Positions 7,912 through 14,538 of a stretch of DNA of 24,044 nucleotides are shown here, in pieces. Both the position numbers and the translations under genes were made by a program. The DNA is from Candidatus Gastranaerophilales bacterium (GTDB taxonomy: Bacteria > Cyanobacteriota > Vampirovibrionia > Gastranaerophilales > CAJFVJ01): NCBI GenBank assembly GCA_028694275.1, contig JAQUTS010000007.1:1-24044 (forward strand), in the 5' to 3' direction. How positions within the stretch are numbered: position 1 is the first letter of the stretch; every line of letters starts with the position of its first letter. The notes beneath the pieces are model-generated. The model was not told the origin of the DNA and did not search any database. It saw only the letters and a program-made list of their open reading frames with translations.

Positions 7912-8785
7912 GCAAAACCCACTTCCGTCTGATTTTCCACTGAAGGGCGGTAAGCCCCAAAATTATAAAGAAAAGCACATATGCAATAGCTGAGGCCTCA
8001 CCGACTTTGAAATACTCAAAAGCATTATTATAGAGCCAATAAACAATCACATTGGTCGAATTCATAGGCCCGCCTTGTGTCATAAGATAAATCAAATCAA
8101 AAACCTGAAACGATGAAATAATAGTGATTATCATCACAAAAAATATCGTAGGAGACAAAACAGGGACGGTAATATAGAAAAAATTCTTCAATTCTGACGC
8201 GCCGTCAATCTTAGAAGCTTCTGACAAATTTGCATCTATTCCTGATAATCCCGCCAAAAAAAGTACCATATTATAGCCGATAAGCTTCCAAACAGAAACC
8301 AAAATTATCGCCGCCATAGCAATATTAGGGTCATACAGCCATTCTATTTTTGCCCCCATCAAAAACCAGTTGAGCACGCCTCGATACGGATCAAAAATCC
8401 ACTCCCAAACAAGTGCCACAACCACCATCGGCGTAATAAAAGGCAAAAAATAAATCGTCTTAAAAATCTCTGCCCCTTTGATTTTTCTATCCAAAATCAC
8501 CGCCAAAATCAAAGGAAGAATAACCCCCAAAACACTCACACAAAAAGCGTAATAAAGAGTATTTAAAAGAACTGTATAAAAAATCGGATCAGAAAAAAGT
8601 TCGATATAATTATCAACCCCGACAAATTTGGGAGATGACAAAAGATCCCACTTCAAAAAACTAATCCCAAAAGAAACAAAAACAGGCAAAACAATAAACA
8701 AAAAAGACCCCAAAACAGACGGCATTATAAAAAACCAACTGCTCACAGATTCTTTATTTAGTATATTTTGCAAATATTTAATCAT
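7904..8785 (-). CDS. Carbohydrate ABC transporter permease, MalF/UgpA type
   Basis: A 293-residue membrane protein, the first gene of a two-permease operon. The N-terminal helix (~20-42) is followed by further hydrophobic segments, and the EAA loop reads LSEASKIDGASELKNFFYIT with VPVLSPTIFF next. Together with the following MalG-type protein it would form the heterodimeric channel of a CUT1 importer. ATG 8785 has AGGG about 9 nt upstream. It is divergent from the phosphohexomutase gene, with only 69 bp between the starts. Sugar uptake next to sugar-phosphate isomerisation is suggestive, but no shared regulation is shown. Confidence 0.88.
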   Translation of the reverse strand: MIKYLQNILNKESVSSWFFIMPSVLGSFLFIVLPVFVSFGISFLKWDLLSSPKFVGVDNYIELFSDPIFYTVLLNTLYYAFCVSVLGVILPLILAVILDRKIKGAEIFKTIYFLPFITPMVVVALVWEWIFDPYRGVLNWFLMGAKIEWLYDPNIAMAAIILVSVWKLIGYNMVLFLAGLSGIDANLSEASKIDGASELKNFFYITVPVLSPTIFFVMIITIISSFQVFDLIYLMTQGGPMNSTNVIVYWLYNNAFEYFKVGEASAIAYVLFFIILGLTALQWKIRRKWVLHE

Positions 8786-8854
8786 TTAACACGCCCTAGC
8801 TTTTGTGCTATCTTTAAGTATATCGAAAATTACTCATAGAATAAAGGTAGAAAA

Positions 8855-10339
8855 ATGATAACCAAGATAAACGAAAAAGCTTTCGGAAAAAATGACCTTC
8901 GAGGTATCTACGGTGAGAGCGTTACAGCGACTTTATTTTACTATGTCGGCAAAGCATATGTACAATTTGCCTGTGAAAATTCAGACAAAAAACCACGTGA
9001 TATTTGGGTCACTGTTGTACGTGATGCAAGACATCATTCAGTCGAACTTATAAAATCACTAAAAAAAGGTCTTACTTCAGCAGGTGCAAACGTAATTGAT
9101 CTTGGTCTTGCTCCAACACCTATCGGGTATTTTTCAGAATTTGCAAATCTTGAGTTCGGCCTGCCCAAAAAAGTGAACCTTACAGGAACTTTGATTGTTA
9201 CAGCAAGCCACAATCCGCCTGAATATAACGGGCTTAAGATGACTTTCAACAAAGCCTCTATGACAGAAGCACAAATCAAACAAATAAAAGAAATCACACA
9301 AAAAATCGCACAAAAAGAAGACTCCAACAGCTATTGCTACGGAATCACCCGCGAAGCAAATATAATACACGATTATATCGAAACTATGACAAATTCTTTT
9401 GCCAAAATCGGTCAAGGAATAAAAATCGTTGTCGACAGCGCAAATGCAACAGCAGGCGTTGTGGCTCCTGAGCTTTATCGCGAACTTGGCTGCGAAGTAG
9501 TTGATATTTTCACAGAACCTGATGGCGATTTTCCAAACCATCACCCAAACCCGTCTGATATCACAACACTAAAAGCCCTTCAAGAAAAAGTGGTCGAAGA
9601 AAAAGCCGAATTCGGTTTAGCTTTTGACGGCGATACCGACAGATTAGGAGTTGTTGATGATAAAGGCCGCCATATCCCGGGAGACAAGCTCCTTTTGATT
9701 TTGGCTCTTGATGTAGTTGAACAATTCAAAATCAGACACGAAATCGCAACATTTGTCTCAGAAGTAAAATGCTCACAAGCCCTTTATGATGAAATCAACA
9801 AAGCAGGCGGCAGAGCCATAATGTGGAAAACAGGCCATGGCTATATCAAATCAAAAATGAAAGAAGAAAATGCAGTAATCGCAGGTGAAATGTCAGGGCA
9901 TATCTTCTTCAAAGACAGATATTACGGCTTTGATGATGCTGTTTATGCAGGTTGCAGATTTATTGAAATTGTAGCCAAAAAGAAAAACCAAAATCCTAAT
10001 TTCAAAGTATCTGAACTTGTTGATTCGCTTCCTTTCCCTGAAGGTTCGGCCGATGTTCGTCATCCATGTGTTGATGAACTCAAAAAACCTGTCTTGGAAG
10101 AATTATCAAAAATCTTTGCTGAAAATAAAGACCTCTTTGATGAACCGATAAAAGACATCATAACTATAGACGGGTTGAGATTGGTTTTTGATGATGGATA
10201 TGCAATCATTAGACAAAGCAACACAGAACCTGTTTTTACAATGGGATTTGAAGCTTCAACTCAAGAAAAAGCCAACAAATATCGCAATACATTGATAAAC
10301 CTCGTTGATGATTTGATTGCGAGATTCCAAAATAAATAA
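8855..10339 (+). CDS. Phosphomannomutase/phosphoglucomutase (alpha-D-phosphohexomutase)
   Basis: A 494-residue enzyme interconverting hexose 1- and 6-phosphates, feeding nucleotide-sugar and polysaccharide synthesis or glycogen breakdown. All four family signatures are visible: catalytic phosphoserine S118 in TASHNPPEYNG, the metal loop DGDTDR at 258-263, the sugar-specificity loop GEMSGH at 344-349 and the phosphate loop RQSNTEP from 453. GEMSGH is typical of dual-specificity PMM/PGM (AlgC-like) enzymes rather than strict glucosamine mutases. ATG 8855 has AAGGTAG 4 nt upstream. The stop lies 10 nt before sppA, whose ribosome-binding site overlaps the stop, so co-transcription is likely. Confidence 0.92.
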   Translation: MITKINEKAFGKNDLRGIYGESVTATLFYYVGKAYVQFACENSDKKPRDIWVTVVRDARHHSVELIKSLKKGLTSAGANVIDLGLAPTPIGYFSEFANLEFGLPKKVNLTGTLIVTASHNPPEYNGLKMTFNKASMTEAQIKQIKEITQKIAQKEDSNSYCYGITREANIIHDYIETMTNSFAKIGQGIKIVVDSANATAGVVAPELYRELGCEVVDIFTEPDGDFPNHHPNPSDITTLKALQEKVVEEKAEFGLAFDGDTDRLGVVDDKGRHIPGDKLLLILALDVVEQFKIRHEIATFVSEVKCSQALYDEINKAGGRAIMWKTGHGYIKSKMKEENAVIAGEMSGHIFFKDRYYGFDDAVYAGCRFIEIVAKKKNQNPNFKVSELVDSLPFPEGSADVRHPCVDELKKPVLEELSKIFAENKDLFDEPIKDIITIDGLRLVFDDGYAIIRQSNTEPVFTMGFEASTQEKANKYRNTLINLVDDLIARFQNK

Positions 10340-10349
10340 GGAGCAAATT

Positions 10350-11327
10350 ATGAGTTCCCAAAAAATTATACCGTTGATTTTGATCACGTTATGCACTTTG
10401 GCCCTTTTAGTGGGTTTTGTGAACTCAATAATGAATCCTGATATCAAGATTGCATCAAAAAATCCTCTTGATAACAAAATTGCACTGCTAAAACTATCAG
10501 GAGTTATACAAGAAAGCCAAGACAGCGGCTTTTTTGCAGAAACTTACAGCGCAGAAAACACCAAAAAAAATCTTGAAAAAGCTCTTGAAGACCCGACTGT
10601 CAAAGGAATTATCCTCAAGATAAATTCCCCCGGAGGAACAGTAGCCCAATCACAAGAACTTTATAATACTGTTTTAAAAGTCCGCAAAACCAAGCCCGTT
10701 TTTGTCTCCATGGGAGATGTGGCAGCCTCAGGAGGGTATTATATTGCCTCAGCGGCTGATCGTATTTATGCATGCCCCGGAACGCTTACAGGCAGCATAG
10801 GCGTGATTTTTAACGCTCCTGATGCATCTATGTTACTCAATAACAAACTTGGCATCAAATCACAAGTAATAAAAAGCGGCAAATATAAAGACATAGGCTC
10901 CCCATCAAGACCTATGAACACTGATGAAAAACAACTTCTGACAGGAATTATACAAAATTCATACGGACAATTTCTGAATGCAATAACAAAAGGCCGAATC
11001 GAAAGACAAGACACCTACAAAACCCCAAAAACAAACCTTACAAAAGATAATCTGAAAACATACGCCGATGGAAGAATTTTTACGGGAGAACAAGCCAAAA
11101 CCCTTGGTTTTGTTGACGAAATCGGTGTATTAGATGATGCGTATTTGGCCATCAACAAACTCATCAGCCCGCACAAAAAGCTTCCTCTTGTGCCTTATAA
11201 CAAGGCCAGCAGCTTTTCTGATCTTTTTATGAATATGCAAGAATCCCTTGCGCCCAAGGATCTTACCAAAACAATGATACCTTTTAGCATAGAACATTCA
11301 CACAAACTACTTTATATTTGGGAGTAA
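10350..11327 (+). CDS. sppA: Signal peptide peptidase SppA, short single-domain form
   Basis: A 325-residue membrane-anchored serine protease of family S49 that degrades cleaved signal peptides. An N-terminal anchor helix spans ~6-27. The Ser/Lys dyad is visible: S127 in GDVAASGGYYIA and K180 in SGKYKDIGSPSRPM, spaced as in Bacillus SppA. GTLTGSIGVIF lies between them. I chose ATG 10350 because AAGGAG lies 6 nt upstream; an in-frame TTG at 10317 would lie inside the previous gene without a comparable site. It sits between the phosphohexomutase and a Yip1-family gene. Confidence 0.92.
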   Translation: MSSQKIIPLILITLCTLALLVGFVNSIMNPDIKIASKNPLDNKIALLKLSGVIQESQDSGFFAETYSAENTKKNLEKALEDPTVKGIILKINSPGGTVAQSQELYNTVLKVRKTKPVFVSMGDVAASGGYYIASAADRIYACPGTLTGSIGVIFNAPDASMLLNNKLGIKSQVIKSGKYKDIGSPSRPMNTDEKQLLTGIIQNSYGQFLNAITKGRIERQDTYKTPKTNLTKDNLKTYADGRIFTGEQAKTLGFVDEIGVLDDAYLAINKLISPHKKLPLVPYNKASSFSDLFMNMQESLAPKDLTKTMIPFSIEHSHKLLYIWE

Positions 11328-11330
11328 ATC

Positions 11331-11894
11331 ATGAAAAATTTTTTACAAAACATCTACGGTATTTTATTTGACCCACAAAAAACGATTGCCCATTTAATCC
11401 AGACAAAACCTGTCTTGCAGGCATTTGTTATTTTGGTGGTACTAAGCCTTGCTTCAGCAATTTTGGGGCATAAAACAGGCTTTGACGGTGCTTATGATGT
11501 GGTGTTTTTTGCAGCAAATATCATCGCGATATTTTTATCAAGCCTAATTATTTGGTTTACAATTTCAGGCTTTTTTGAGGTCACATCAAGAATTTTCAAC
11601 GAAGAAAATCACTTTAAAGAAATATTGACCCTCATAGGTTTTTGTCTTTTGCCATGGATATTCACAGCCCCTTTGCTTTTGATCAAAATCAATCTTCCCC
11701 TTGTAATTATAAGTACACTTCTTGAGATAGCTGTGTGGATTTGGTCAATTGTTTTGATATTTTTGAGCGTGAAAAAAACTTACAACTTATCAACAAAAAA
11801 AACATGGCTGTTTTTTGCAACTCCGTTTTTGGGCGCAATTGTCACTATCAACTGGATTTCGCAGTTTGTAGCAATTTTTACGACACTTTTTTGA
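11331..11894 (+). CDS. Yip1-family integral membrane protein
   Basis: A 187-residue hydrophobic protein with about five membrane segments, beginning roughly at residues 28-46, 55-80, 97-117, 122-145 and 160-182. The N-terminal pattern IYGILFDPQKTIAHL followed by a first helix matches the bacterial Yip1 domain family, usually annotated only as membrane protein. The start lies 3 bp after the sppA stop, with GGAG 6 nt upstream, so it is the third gene of the operon. No terminator is obvious on the plus strand; the hairpin at 11914-11933 favours the opposite direction. Confidence 0.75.
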   Translation: MKNFLQNIYGILFDPQKTIAHLIQTKPVLQAFVILVVLSLASAILGHKTGFDGAYDVVFFAANIIAIFLSSLIIWFTISGFFEVTSRIFNEENHFKEILTLIGFCLLPWIFTAPLLLIKINLPLVIISTLLEIAVWIWSIVLIFLSVKKTYNLSTKKTWLFFATPFLGAIVTINWISQFVAIFTTLF

Positions 11895-11903
11895 TTTTTG
11901 AGC

Positions 11904-11933
11904 AAAAAAAAATCCGACTATTTACGGAGTCGG
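11904..11933 (-). terminator. Intrinsic terminator reading leftward
   Basis: Read on the minus strand, CCGACT-8 nt-AGTCGG is followed directly by A and then nine T. On the plus strand no T-run follows. It therefore ends a leftward transcript, although no protein gene on that strand ends nearby. Confidence 0.75.
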
Positions 11934-12068
11934 CTAGAGTCTTTGTTTGTCCTCTAAGTAGTTAAGCGGTCAAGGTATCGGTTAGTGTTAATTCTTTTAT
12001 CCTACTTAGTGTTCCTACTTCATGTATTCCCGAGTGTTTAAGTGATAAACACGCTAAGCGGGAATTTC
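11904..12068 (-). ncRNA. Putative structured non-coding RNA, about 165 nt
   Basis: The minus strand ends in a clear intrinsic terminator but has no convincing reading frame. Two more complementary segments support a folded transcript. ATTCCCG/CGGGAAT (12026-12032 with 12059-12065) encloses a perfect 7-bp stem GTGTTTA/TAAACAC (12034-12040 with 12046-12052). CTAAGTAG pairs with CTACTTAG (11954-11961 with 12002-12009) around about 40 nt. An imperfect symmetric sequence CCCT-9 nt-AGGG (12073-12089) and an AT-rich tract lie upstream, where the promoter should be, but no clear -35/-10 pair stands out. Size is in the range of 6S RNA. I do not recognise conserved 6S, tmRNA, SRP or RNase P motifs, so identity is open. 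Boundaries are approximate. Confidence 0.45.
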
Positions 12069-12126
12069 TATACCCTTGATATATGAGGGATATAAAATAT
12101 TTAATATATCGTAATATTAATAAAAC

Positions 12127-12377
12127 AAGCGGAATTTTGACGGGAGCGTAGCTCGCCTAGCGAAAAGCTTGACGAAATGCAAGGCTTGAAAAGCCTGAAA
12201 TGAAGTGGAAAGCTTTAAGCTGTCAAATATTCCAAGAAGCGGAATTTTGACGGGAGCGTAGCTCGCCTAGCGAAAAGCTTGACGAAATGCAAGGCTTGAA
12301 AAGCCTGAAATGAAGTGGAAAGCTTTAAGCTGTCAAATATTCCAAGAAGCGGAATTTGGCAAGAGCATAGCTCGCCT
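12127..12377. repeat. Perfect 110-bp tandem duplication plus a third partial copy
   Basis: Copies 12127-12236 and 12237-12346 are identical base for base. A third, diverged copy starts at 12347 (AAGCGGAATTTGGC) and breaks off near 12377. Each unit carries near-complementary ends, GGAATTTTGAC (12131-12141) and GTCAAATATTCC (12222-12233), plus internal hairpins GAGC-GTA-GCTC and AGGCTT-GAA-AAGCCT. The unit can fold along most of its length and resembles a miniature palindromic or REP-like element. No credible protein runs through it. Confidence 0.9.
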
Positions 12378-12385
12378 TTCAGAAT

Positions 12386-12493
12386 CTATCCGGACATGTA
12401 TAAAGGCCACCAAGCTAGTTGGTGGCCTTCGACCGTACTGTATTCAATTTTAAGGGTTGTAGTATCTATTTTATTTATTAAAAATTTCCTCCT
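12386..12493 (-). other. Orphan Shine-Dalgarno followed by an unstarted frame
   Basis: On the minus strand AAAAGGAGG is a perfect ribosome-binding sequence (AGGAGG core at 12488-12493), but no ATG, GTG or TTG lies within normal spacing. A frame open from ATA 12478 runs 30 codons to TAG 12386 through the strong hairpin. It may be the remnant of a small gene that followed the 56-residue gene upstream, or chance. Confidence 0.2.
12403..12429. terminator. Strong 11-bp hairpin, possible leftward terminator
   Basis: AAGGCCACCAA-GCTAG-TTGGTGGCCTT is a perfect GC-rich stem of 11 bp with a 5-nt loop. Only TT (plus strand) or TTTA (minus strand) follows, so it is a weak terminator by T-run. It lies downstream of the small minus-strand gene at 12517-12687 and could end that transcript. 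Confidence 0.45.
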
Positions 12494-12516
12494 TTTGGGG
12501 TTTTCTCTGATTTGGC

Positions 12517-12687
12517 CTAAACTTTCAAATCTATATGCTTGGCGAAATCCTTCGCCTTGTCATCTGCATTAAAAGTGTTGAGAACTTCTGCAAAAAATAG
12601 GCCCATATTTTTTGTATCGGCGCGATTACGACGCCCGCCGAAGCTCCCTCCATTTTGCATGCCTGAAGATATTGCTTGTATTCTCAT
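12517..12687 (-). CDS. Small protein of unknown function, 56 residues
   Basis: ATG 12687 to TAG 12517 on the minus strand. AGGAG lies 9 nt before the ATG, a normal site. The protein begins MRIQAISSG, has a Gly/Arg-rich stretch GGSFGGRRNR (13-22), then an amphipathic, helix-like part with FFAEVLNTF and DDKAKDFAKHI. There is no membrane segment and no cysteine. The base pair content is richer in GC than its flanks, as expected for coding sequence here. I do not recognise a family. A plus-strand frame over the same bases (12612-12830) has no ribosome-binding site and looks like its shadow. Confidence 0.55.
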   Translation of the reverse strand: MRIQAISSGMQNGGSFGGRRNRADTKNMGLFFAEVLNTFNADDKAKDFAKHIDLKV

Positions 12688-12838
12688 ATCTTAATCTCCT
12701 ATTGATCTCTTTTCTTAATTACATGCTAGTACCAAAATCCAAAATGTTCGGCAAACTTAACATTTTATTCATAAATAAGACAAAAACACGCCGCAAAATA
12801 GCCCCAAAGCTTTGGCGCACAAGACTATAACAAAATAT

Positions 12839-12865
12839 AAAAGCTGTCTAAAACAGACAGCTTTT
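12839..12865. terminator. Intrinsic terminator after the 70-residue gene
   Basis: AAAAGCTGTCT-AAAAC-AGACAGCTTTT is a perfect 11-bp stem with T-rich sequence on both sides: TTTTTCTT on the plus strand and TTTTATATTTT on the minus strand. Its place about 30 bp past the stop of the leftward gene suggests it mainly serves that gene. Confidence 0.8.
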
Positions 12866-12893
12866 TCTTAATTGTTTAATTTTTTACAATTTT

Positions 12894-13106
12894 TTAACTT
12901 GCAGATTTAACAAAAGCATCTTCTTTTGGCTGGGCAAGATTATTATTGTTAATTGCCGCTACAAAAGCCTGAGCATCCGCTTCATTATCAAATAATTTTA
13001 CAACGCCCGCGCCGCCCAAATTACCTTCAGGAACATTTGTCGGTTTGACATTGACGGCAAATTTACCATCTTTTGGGCCCATATAAACTGCGGTTACATC
13101 ACTCAT
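12894..13106 (-). CDS. Small soluble protein of unknown function, 70 residues
   Basis: I chose ATG 13106, which has AAAAGGAG about 8 nt upstream. The frame stays open upstream to 13241, but that extension is Lys/Phe-rich low-complexity sequence with no ribosome-binding site. The product, starting MSDVTAVYMGPKDGKFAV, looks like a compact alpha/beta domain: a beta hairpin (AVYMGP...KFAVNV), a glycine turn NLGGAGVV, then KLFDNEADAQAFVAAI, which resembles a terminal helix. The EADAQAF pattern recalls small domains that pack a helix on a sheet, but I cannot name a family. A strong terminator follows, so it is probably transcribed alone and possibly at high level. Confidence 0.75.
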   Translation of the reverse strand: MSDVTAVYMGPKDGKFAVNVKPTNVPEGNLGGAGVVKLFDNEADAQAFVAAINNNNLAQPKEDAFVKSAS

Positions 13107-13294
13107 ATAAAAACTCCTTTTGAAATTGTATTTTTTACGCTTATTTTTATAAAGGATTGTTTTTACAAATAATGACCCTTTTGGCTTGCTTAAGCTTAAT
13201 ATTTGTTTAAAAAGCTGGATTTTTCGCCACAGAAATGGCAATATATTTGAAGAGCAGATGTTTATATAAATAGTTAGGTAATACAGGTTTTTCT

Positions 13295-13489
13295 ATGGCA
13301 TATGGGGAATATATCACGACCGTAAGTGATTATGAAAACAAAACAAATACAAACCAAAGCCTGCCTCCTGCACTCAAGGGGCAAATGCCTACTGCTTTGT
13401 GCAAAGAAAAAATCAGATTAAAAACATTCAAAAGACAAATGCCTCAAAATCCTCTTGAAGAAGTTATTTTTTGGAATTTGAGCAGATAA
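13295..13489 (+). CDS. Possible small basic protein, 64 residues
   Basis: ATG 13295 has an AGGT about 7 nt upstream, a weak ribosome-binding site. The product (MAYGEYITTVSDYENKTNTN at the start) is hydrophilic, with a basic middle KEKIRLKTFKRQ and an ending FWNLSR. It has no membrane segment, motif or recognised family. It stops 2 bp before the stop of the convergent LysM gene with no terminator between them. Composition is compatible with coding, but support is thin and it could be spurious. Confidence 0.35.
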   Translation: MAYGEYITTVSDYENKTNTNQSLPPALKGQMPTALCKEKIRLKTFKRQMPQNPLEEVIFWNLSR

Positions 13490-13491
13490 AC

Positions 13492-14046
13492 CTAGTTGAT
13501 AGGAATAATCAAACTTTGCCCGAGAGAAATTTTTGACGGGTCTTCAAGGTTGTTGATAGCTTGGATTTGTCTGATTCTCTCAACATCATAAACACCATAA
13601 AATCTCATCACGATACTGTCAATTGTATCGCCTGATTTGACGGTGTATGATCTTGTTTGAACTGTAGGTGCTTTATTATCGGCAGGCGAAACATTAACAC
13701 CTATAGGCATTTGACCTTTTGACCAAAAATCAAAATCTGCCATATTATTTGACCAGGTATCAAATCCTGATGAAATCATTAAACTTACTATAATACCCGC
13801 CGCAAAGCTCATTAGAACTTGTTTGCGAGTCATTTTTTTGTTTTTGGCTGCAACTTTTTTGTTAACTTGCCAAAGAAGATCGAGCTCTCTTGCTTTATTG
13901 CTTCTTACATAAACTCCCGGAGAATCATCATAACTTGTTCTTCCGTCAGCCAACATTTGCTCAAGCGCAGCTAATTTTTCCCTTGATAAATTCGTTTTGT
14001 GAAACGTACTGCTTCTCATTTCGTGCTCATCCTCAAATTTTGCCAA
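13492..14046 (-). CDS. Membrane-anchored LysM-domain protein
   Basis: A 184-residue protein. Residues 1-75 are charged and cytoplasmic, one membrane helix spans ~77-93, and a C-terminal LysM domain (133-182: YTVKSGDTIDSIVMRFYG, ending LGQSLIIPIN) would lie outside the membrane and bind peptidoglycan. This bitopic layout suggests a cell-wall or division-associated anchor. TTG 14046 is preceded by GGAGGGAG; ATG at codon 10 is the alternative start. A promoter lies upstream at 14084-14113. Confidence 0.85.
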   Translation of the reverse strand: MAKFEDEHEMRSSTFHKTNLSREKLAALEQMLADGRTSYDDSPGVYVRSNKARELDLLWQVNKKVAAKNKKMTRKQVLMSFAAGIIVSLMISSGFDTWSNNMADFDFWSKGQMPIGVNVSPADNKAPTVQTRSYTVKSGDTIDSIVMRFYGVYDVERIRQIQAINNLEDPSKISLGQSLIIPIN

Positions 14047-14083
14047 CTCTCCCTCCCAATTGGGGTTGCTTCTTCTCTATAAT

Positions 14084-14113
14084 ATCATAAAGAATTAGTA
14101 ATCAATAAGTCAA
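14084..14113 (-). promoter_or_regulatory. Promoter of the LysM gene
   Basis: On the minus strand TTGACT (14113-14108) and TATGAT (14089-14084) are 18 bp apart. Both match the sigma70 consensus at five of six positions. The predicted start is about 30 nt before the TTG codon. Confidence 0.6.
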
Positions 14114-14225
14114 TAGGGGTTCGTATATTTATATTAAGAAATCTCCCCCTATAACTGTAATTGATCGGGGCTTTCTTTGCAAGAGAGGCGTTTTAAGTTT
14201 ATATTTTTTTCAAGATTTTTATCAA

Positions 14226-14258
14226 ATTTTAATTTTTATTTTAAGCAAAAATTAAAAT
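14226..14258. repeat. 12-bp AT-only inverted repeat
   Basis: ATTTTAATTTTT and AAAAATTAAAAT flank a 9-nt spacer. It lies mid-way in the 327-bp gap between the divergent LysM and zinc-ribbon genes. With no GC it forms a weak hairpin. Apart from this and the two promoters I see nothing in the gap. Confidence 0.5.
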
Positions 14259-14311
14259 AACATATAAAACCCTGTACAACAAAAGATTTAAGGCAACAAA
14301 CAAAGTTTTTC

Positions 14312-14340
14312 TTCACAAAAAAATATAAATCCTGTATGAT
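14312..14340 (+). promoter_or_regulatory. Promoter of the zinc-ribbon/radical SAM pair
   Basis: TTCACA (14312-14317) and TATGAT (14335-14340) are exactly 17 bp apart. A second perfect TATAAT follows at 14341-14346. The leader would be about 25-30 nt. Confidence 0.55.
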
Positions 14341-14373
14341 TATAATGTATTAATCTTGTGAAAGGACGAAAAA

Positions 14374-14538
14374 ATGGCAAGAATGGTAAGACCTACCTGG
14401 GCAATAAGATGCGTACAGTCTACATGCAAGACTCTTTTTGAAGTTGCCGAGCTGGAAGAAGGCAAACAACAAGAAGTAATCTGCCCTGCATGCGGTGAAC
14501 ACTACGTTTATCCGATTGTGGAAAAAGAAGAAAAATAA
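14374..14538 (+). CDS. Small zinc-ribbon protein, 54 residues
   Basis: ATG 14374 is preceded by AAAGGA. The product has four cysteines in ribbon order: C13 and C18 (CVQSTC) and C37 and C40 (CPAC), consistent with one tetrahedral zinc site. The first knuckle is C-x4-C rather than the common C-x2-C. The C-terminus is charged (VEKEEK). The stop overlaps the next ATG (TAATG), so it is translationally coupled to the radical SAM gene. Function is unknown; nucleic-acid or protein contact is the usual role of such ribbons. Confidence 0.8.
   Translation: MARMVRPTWAIRCVQSTCKTLFEVAELEEGKQQEVICPACGEHYVYPIVEKEEK

Noticed and set aside
9034..9544. Antisense frames inside the phosphohexomutase gene
   Set aside because: They are shadows of the codon pattern of a clearly functional gene, with no ribosome-binding sites.
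10317..10349. Longer SppA start at TTG 10317
   Set aside because: It lies inside the phosphohexomutase gene. ATG 10350 has an AAGGAG site and gives a normal anchor helix.
11895..11933. Plus-strand terminator for the Yip1-family gene
   Set aside because: The hairpin at 11914-11933 is followed by mixed sequence on the plus strand; its T-run is only on the minus strand.
11904..12090. tmRNA, SRP RNA or RNase P RNA
   Set aside because: No tRNA-like ends, no SRP GGAA-loop domain, and too short for RNase P; only a generic structured RNA can be claimed.
12127..12377. CRISPR array
   Set aside because: The repeat is a 110-bp head-to-tail duplication with no unique spacers and no cas genes.
12315..12572. 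An 85-residue plus-strand frame crossing the tandem repeat edge
   Set aside because: It runs through repeat, hairpin and the antisense of the small gene; there is no ribosome-binding site or coherent protein pattern.
12612..12830. A 72-residue plus-strand frame
   Set aside because: TTG start without a ribosome-binding site, antisense to the better-supported 56-residue gene, and an implausible composition.
13107..13241. N-terminal extension of the 70-residue minus-strand protein
   Set aside because: Low-complexity Lys/Phe-rich translation of AT-rich DNA with no ribosome-binding site; ATG 13106 has a strong one.
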